DNA of 64,000 nt, from NCBI RefSeq assembly GCF_963576675.1, contig NC_088911.1:62147756-62211755 (forward strand), given 5' to 3'. Shown piece by piece: positions 58,840 through 64,000 of the stretch. Position 1 is the stretch's first letter. Each line of letters opens with the position of its first letter. A program made the position numbers and the translations under genes. The notes beneath the pieces are model-generated. The model saw only the letters and a program-made list of their open reading frames with translations. It made no database searches and had not been told where the DNA came from. Origin of the DNA: Euphorbia lathyris (lineage: Eukaryota > Streptophyta > Magnoliopsida > Malpighiales > Euphorbiaceae).

Positions 58840-59330
58840 TTCAAAATCTAATTCCAAATCTTAAATAAATCAATTGCATTATGGATTATAATCATCATAT
58901 AGCATATGCAACAAAACAAAACAAAACAAGCACAAATGCATATTGACACAACAAACAGAGAAACGGGATTCTGATAACATAGAGCAAAAATCTAGATAAA
59001 ATAAAATAAACCGCATTAGTTTCTGATAAACAAAAACTAATGAAACACAAATCATAGATAGACTACCCGGTTCAGATTCACACCGTCTTTCCTTCTTTCC
59101 TTTTTTGAGGGCAGAAAAATAATCTAATTTACCCTTGGGAGACAAAACAATCAAGGATGGGATACAAAAAGAAAAAAAAAATTTACCCAAATGAGCAAAT
59201 CAAACGACAAACTGAAAGTACATAATCAAAAGGCCTTAAATGTGGGATAGGTTAGTGATTGAGCCAAAGAGAGAACCACCTAAAGGGTAGAGAGAGAGAG
59301 AGAAAGAAAGAGAAAGAGAAAGAGCTTACA
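58840..59330 (-). promoter_or_regulatory. upstream region of the MADS gene with GA/CT microsatellite
   Basis: On the minus strand, a CT-rich run (GAGAGA/GAAAGA on plus, 59289-59324) lies about 500 bp upstream of the ATG. It is typical of plant 5' leaders or promoter-proximal CT tracts. A 5' untranslated exon here, spliced to the acceptor at about 58807, is plausible but unproven. Confidence 0.45.
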
Positions 59331-60639
59331 TATCTATTTGTTAATGAGAGAGAAAACAATGAATTTGTTTGAAGAGGTCTTTTTAATGACGTGGAATTAT
59401 ATATACCTTATATATAATTGTGGAAGAGAAAATAAAGTTGTTTGAAGAGGTCTTTTTGCTCATGTGGAAACTTTTAATTTTTTTTTTTTGTTTTCAAATC
59501 TATCTATTATAAAAACTTACACTCCTGATCTACTTTTCATTTAATAGACTCTTCCCTTTCACAAGTTTATTTACTTTGATCTCTATAGTTATTGGTCGCA
59601 CTAATCAAGTACTTTGATTCAAGGTACCTCTCTTTCTCTTTCTTCTCCGATTGCTATGTTTATGTTTTTGTGTTGATCTACTTTCGAGAAAGAAATTCTT
59701 ATTGTTCTTTTAACCGTATATTTGACGTGAGATCATTCTTTCAGATAATATCTTCTGGATCGAGTGGCTTCACTGGATCGTCAACCAACTCCGTCATCTT
59801 TGAATGTTAGCTGAATATACTCTGTTAACAAAAAAAAAAATTTGAAAAGTAGCAGTAGTGGTATACTTAAATCATAAATCAATTTGAAACTAATCTTTCC
59901 TTAATTTTTTCTCTGATCATCAGATTAACTATCTTACTTTAATAATGGTTGTCAATGAGTAACATTCGTCATTTCCTATTTATCTTTCAATTTCGATTTT
60001 AATTTGTCCACCTTTCTCAATTTCTTCTTTTGTTTTTAAGTTTCGACGAGAGCGTGTCAAAGAAATTGCCTCCATCTTTGGATGCTACCTCCGATCAACC
60101 TATTCCTCTTTTCGATAGATCTATTTGGTGGTTTTTTCCTTTGCTTAGTTGATGTATGCTTCTACTTGTAACTTTGTTTTATTTGTTCAACTTTTTATGT
60201 TTTGGGATCAGTTTAGATTTATATTCGTCTATTTATATGCTTACAGTTTTATTTTTATTTTTATTTTCTATTTGAAGGCTATGTACAATCTTAATCACCA
60301 TCTTTGTAACGTCTGTAAAAAAAAATTTATATTCATACATGTAAATTAGTGTCCTGAATATTTAATTAGGGTTTATTAATTAAAAAAAACAAAATATTAA
60401 CATTATATATTTATCTATATTAAATAGTTGTGGGTAGACCTACCCTTACCTAAACTTTTTTTTAGATCTATATTAAATAGTTGTAATGAATCAGTAATGA
60501 ATCAGTACAACAAAGTAAATATGTTTAGATTTTACTTTATATGGGTGAGATCCAGTGCGACAAGTGGTCTAAGTGTGGCAATTAGCTTATTGTGTGAAAT
60601 AGCAAGACTACGTAGTTTTGATGATAATTGAAAATGATA
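59331..60639. other. intergenic, no gene seen
   Basis: AT-rich sequence with TTTTATTTTTATTTT runs near 60248. Short open stretches have no recognisable domain. Confidence 0.55.
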
Positions 60640-62617
60640 AGGTGTCAAATTTATAAATAAAAGAAAAGAGATGATAGAGAAAATTGTTTTGTTTTTTTCT
60701 TTAAAATATATTTTTCCGGCCTTTCTAACCTCTTTTTTCGAAAAAATTTATACTATTAGACTCGTCTAAATTAGACGGTCATTTTGAGATCCCTGAAGGT
60801 AAGGTAAAAAAAATTCCGGTGAACGGAATCCGAGTGGGCGTTTTCCGGCGAGAAAAAAAGTGCCCAGAAAATTCTCAAAATATTCCAGAAAATGTAAAAT
60901 ATTATTCTGAGAAACTTTAATTCTTGGGTCGAAGAGATATTTCTTACAGTTTAGTCCCAACAAAACTTTTTCTTTAATTTTATCTATTTTACAGGCTTCA
61001 ACAATTTGTTGGGTCAAAACCGTAAGGAATCTCGCTTTGAGCCAAGAATTAAAGTTTCTTAAAATGATGTTTTACATATTTTAAATTTTTTTGATAATTT
61101 TCTAAACACATTGTTTATCCGACTTACATTGTTCCGACAGTTTACGAAATTGTTTCAAATCAGTGTACCATTTGTTCCAACATAATACTTATATTGTTCC
61201 AACAGAATAAATCAGCGTACCAATTTTTCCAATAAAATAGTCATATTATTCCAGTATAATTGTTCCAACATAATAAATCAGTTTACCAATTGTTCCAAAT
61301 CAGTTTACCAAAAATTCCGGTGAGCGGAATCTGGGTGGGCATTTTCGGGCGAGAAACAAAGTACCCAAAAAATTCTCAAAATATTCCAAAACATGTAAAA
61401 TATTATTCTGAGAAACTTTAATTCTTGAGTTGAAGCGGTATTTCTTACAGTTTAGTCCCAATAAAACTTTTTCCTTAATTTTATCTATTTTACATGCTTA
61501 AACAATTTGTTGGGTCAAACCCGTAAGGAATCTCGATTTCAGCCAAGAATTAAAGTTTCTTAAAATGATATTTTACATGTTTTGGAATTTTCTAATAATT
61601 TTCTGAACACATTTTTTATCCTACTTACATTGTTCCGACAGTGTACGAAATTGTTCTAACAGAATAAATCAACGTACCAATTTTTCTAATAAAATAGTTA
61701 TATTATTCCAGTATAATACTTATATTGTTCCAACATAATAAATCAGTTTACCAATTGTTCCAAATCAATTTTATTATCTATCGTCTTCAATTTCATTTTT
61801 GTTTTTTTAGTATTTAATATAGTATCTTCAAATTTATATTAGTTATATTATTTAGAAAATAATTATAATTCTTATATTATTTCAACAGAATAAATCTGTG
61901 TACCAATTGTTCCAACAGAATAGTTATATTGTTCCAACCGAATACTTATATTGTTCCAACAGAATTGTTATATTGTTCCAACAAAATATTCCAACACATA
62001 GTGCTGAAAGGTATGACAAAAAAGTATCCATAAAATTATAAAAAAATTTCAAAATATGTAAAACATCATTTTAATAAACTTTAATTCTTGGCTCAAAACG
62101 ATATTCCTTACGGTTTTGACCCAATAAATTATTGAAGCATGTAAAATGGATAAAATTAAGGAAACAGTTTTATTGGGACTAAACCGTAAGAAATCCTACT
62201 TCGACTCAAGAATTAAAGTTTCTCCGAATAAAATTTTACATTTTCTGGAATTTTTTGAGCAATTTCGGGTTTCTCACCGAAAAACGTCCACCTAATCACC
62301 GGATTCCGTTGACTTGGGACTAAACCGTAAGGAATATAACTTTGAGTCAAGAATTAAAATTTCTAAGAATAATGTTTTACATTTTCTGGAATTTTTTGAA
62401 AATTTCTGGAAATTTTGTTCTTACAAAAAAACAGATCGTCAGATTCCGTTCATCGGAATTTTTTTACCCGAGCTTCTGGAATCTTAAAATGACCGTCCAA
62501 TTAAGACGAGTCCAACGGTATAAATTTTTTAAAAACGAGGTTGGAAAAGTCGGAAAAATGCATTTTAAAGAAAAAAAATAAAACAATTTTCTCTTTCCTT
62601 TTATTTACAAATTTGCC
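60640..62617. repeat. large foldback repeat with an internal tandem duplication
   Basis: The outer ends are inverted copies: 60640-61090 pairs with 62617-62150. Shared phrases are AAATTTATAAATAAAAG / CTTTTATTTACAAATTT, AGACGGTCATTTTGAGAT / ATCTTAAAATGACCGTCC and ACTTTAATTCTTGG / CAAGAATTAAAGT. Inside, 60795-61115 is repeated directly at 61311-61640. The middle (61100-61990) is a degenerate repeat of TTGTTCCAACAGAATA. Probably a non-autonomous DNA transposon with long arms; no transposase is seen and the target duplication is unclear. Confidence 0.75.
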
Positions 62618-62659
62618 ATATTTCCCTACTTAATTATAAAATTGGTCCTTGTCACACCA

Positions 62660-63320
62660 TAACGAAAAAACATGAATAACGTGAAAACGTTACAAAACAC
62701 GAGAATATGGAAAAAACCCCGCAAAAAAATGAAAAGGTAGCACAAAACATGAACAACGCGAAAAAGTGAGAAAACACGAATTATACAAAATCATGAAAAA
62801 TACAAAAAAAACACGAAAATGTGAGAAAATATGAAAAATACGAAAACGCGAAAAATGTGAAAACACAAAAACGTGACAATAAGTGAAAAACGCGATAAAC
62901 ATGAAAAGACAAAAAATGCAAACAAAACACGAAATTGTAAAAAACACAAAAACGTGAAAAATACGAAAAACATGAAAACTTGAATAACACAAAAAAGTAA
63001 CAAAATGCGAAAAATAAAAAACGCGAAAAAAGGAAAAACCGAAAAACTAAACGTGAAAATACAAAAAAATGAAGAAAAAATGTAAAAAAACACAAGAATG
63101 TTAATAACACGAGAAAACGTACAAAAAATGCCAAAAATGTGAAAAAAAACGTTTTTCGGGTTTTTAACATTAATTTTTTTTCACATTTTCATGGTTTTCC
63201 ACTTTTTTCCCATGTTTTTAATATTTTTTTACTTTTCGTGATTTTCGTATTTTTCCACTTTTTGTGTTTTTAACAAAATTTCATTTTTTTTTTGTGTTTT
63301 TTCACGTTTTTAGTGGTTGG
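62660..63320. repeat. cryptic A-rich simple repeat followed by its inverted T-rich counterpart
   Basis: From 62660 to about 63150 the plus strand is an irregular string of GTGAAAAA, CGTGAAAA, CACGAAAA and similar words. From 63150 to 63320 it switches to the complementary TTTTTCACG/TTTTTCATG words. Long minus-strand frames here are Phe/Ser/Cys-rich artefacts of the repeat. Confidence 0.8.
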
Positions 63321-64000
63321 AAAATATTTTTTCAGTGTTGTAGCCAAACACCGTAAAATATTTTCCAGTGTTGTTACCAAACACAGAAAAATATTTTCTT
63401 TTCCTGCATAATATTTTCCCTGTATAAAATTTTTCAGAACACAATATTTTTCCCCAAACAAACGGGTTGTCCAAAAAAATTAATATCAGTTTTTTTATAA
63501 GTTGTGACAACTACTTTTTCCAAAAGCTACAAACTGTAATTTTTCCTGAAAGCAATTTTCTCATCTTTTAAGGAAAACAATTTTACATTTATCAAACACT
63601 GCTTTTAGCTAGGAAAACATTAGCAAACATATCTTTAGACAGATAAGAATACCATCAATTTTCTTTTATTGGGATTTTAATGTTTAAAAAACTATGTTGA
63701 TTTTGGCGGTGGTGGTACATAAAATTATTGCCATTGTAAATTGCTTATTCTAAATTGAACTTTTTTTTGAAGAAAAAATAATTTTATTGGCTGTAATCAG
63801 CAGCAAGAATAGAAAACAAGAAAGGAGGGGCACATGTCCACTCCTCACGAACAGACATAGAACTGACTGCTCTTACTAAGCTATGAGCTGCTGTGAGCAG
63901 CCGCGGAACCTGATTACCCTTTACATATCACCGTCACTTACCGTTTCACTTACTAAGCTATGAATTTTCGGCAAATGAGATTTCGTTTTTACATATCACC
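63321..64000. other. window end: repeat-like sequence, possible LINE 3' end
   Basis: Near 63330-63470 the phrase GTGTTGTAGCCAAACACCGTAAAATATTTTCC and its inverse recur, suggesting a small inverted-repeat element. From about 63758 a T-run is followed by TTTATTGGCTGTAATCAGCAGC and CTAAGCTATGAGCTGCT. This is reminiscent of the 3' untranslated end of a minus-strand LINE, but no protein lies within the window to prove it. Confidence 0.35.

Noticed and set aside
62690..63170. Overlapping minus-strand frames of 100-129 codons
   Set aside because: They are Phe/Ser/Cys-rich translations of the GTGAAAAA-type simple repeat in all three frames, so not genes.
1..64000. CRISPR arrays, operons, ribosomal RNA or complete tRNA genes
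   Set aside because: Looked for and not seen; the direct repeats present are tandem or dispersed plant repeats without spacer structure.

Overview
This is a repeat-rich stretch of a nuclear plant genome, most likely a eudicot. It has spliced plant genes (an alpha-expansin and an MIKC*-type MADS-box gene), plant lineages of Ty1/copia and Ty3/gypsy retrotransposons, plant L1-type LINEs, tRNA-derived SINEs and many Mutator-type MITEs. There are no bacterial operons, ribosome binding sites, phage genes or CRISPR arrays. I cannot name the species from sequence alone. Only two genes look like functional host genes; a small heat-shock protein gene is present as a decayed copy.

Layout: 1-10236 is the 3' portion of a large copia element (copy A, plus strand): gag tail, pol, a long third ORF and the 3' LTR. 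Its RNase H region is split by a solo LTR at 2603-4138. An internally deleted Au-type SINE (10833-10961) lies just upstream of a class I small heat-shock pseudogene (11085-11710). A Mutator-type MITE with 9-bp target duplications is at 12490-13082. A decayed gypsy element (about 13725-17643) carries a solo LTR at 14903-16762. It is followed by an LTR-like sequence that is itself split by a complete copia element of the same family as copy A but on the minus strand (copy B, 17963-29550, both LTRs 1314 bp, target duplication CTATA).

29.9-33.9 kb is a run of MITEs packed almost end to end. About 35.5-39.4 kb is a second decayed gypsy element, abutting a LINE fragment. 40.1-42.6 kb holds a tandem repeat, a SINE with a perfect 18-bp target duplication and a concentric palindromic MITE. 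A LINE 3' fragment precedes the expansin gene (44405-45314). 46.6-52.6 kb is a nearly complete minus-strand LINE with ORF1, ORF2, a poly(A) tail and a GC-rich 5' leader. The MADS-box gene, similar to AGL30/AGL65, occupies 58805-56190 on the minus strand in ten coding exons. The last 3.5 kb is a large foldback repeat and a cryptic A-rich/T-rich inverted simple repeat.

The most unusual material is the copia family. Both copies carry a third ORF of about 1010-1024 codons downstream of pol. Each has a TATAAATAG box about 110-116 bp ahead of that ORF, and both show the same gag/pol frame offset beside a splice-donor-like motif. Most of the premature stops compared between the copies are consistent with C-to-T changes, as expected for old methylated elements. 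All assignments are by reading translated frames and comparing copies inside the window; no database search was run.
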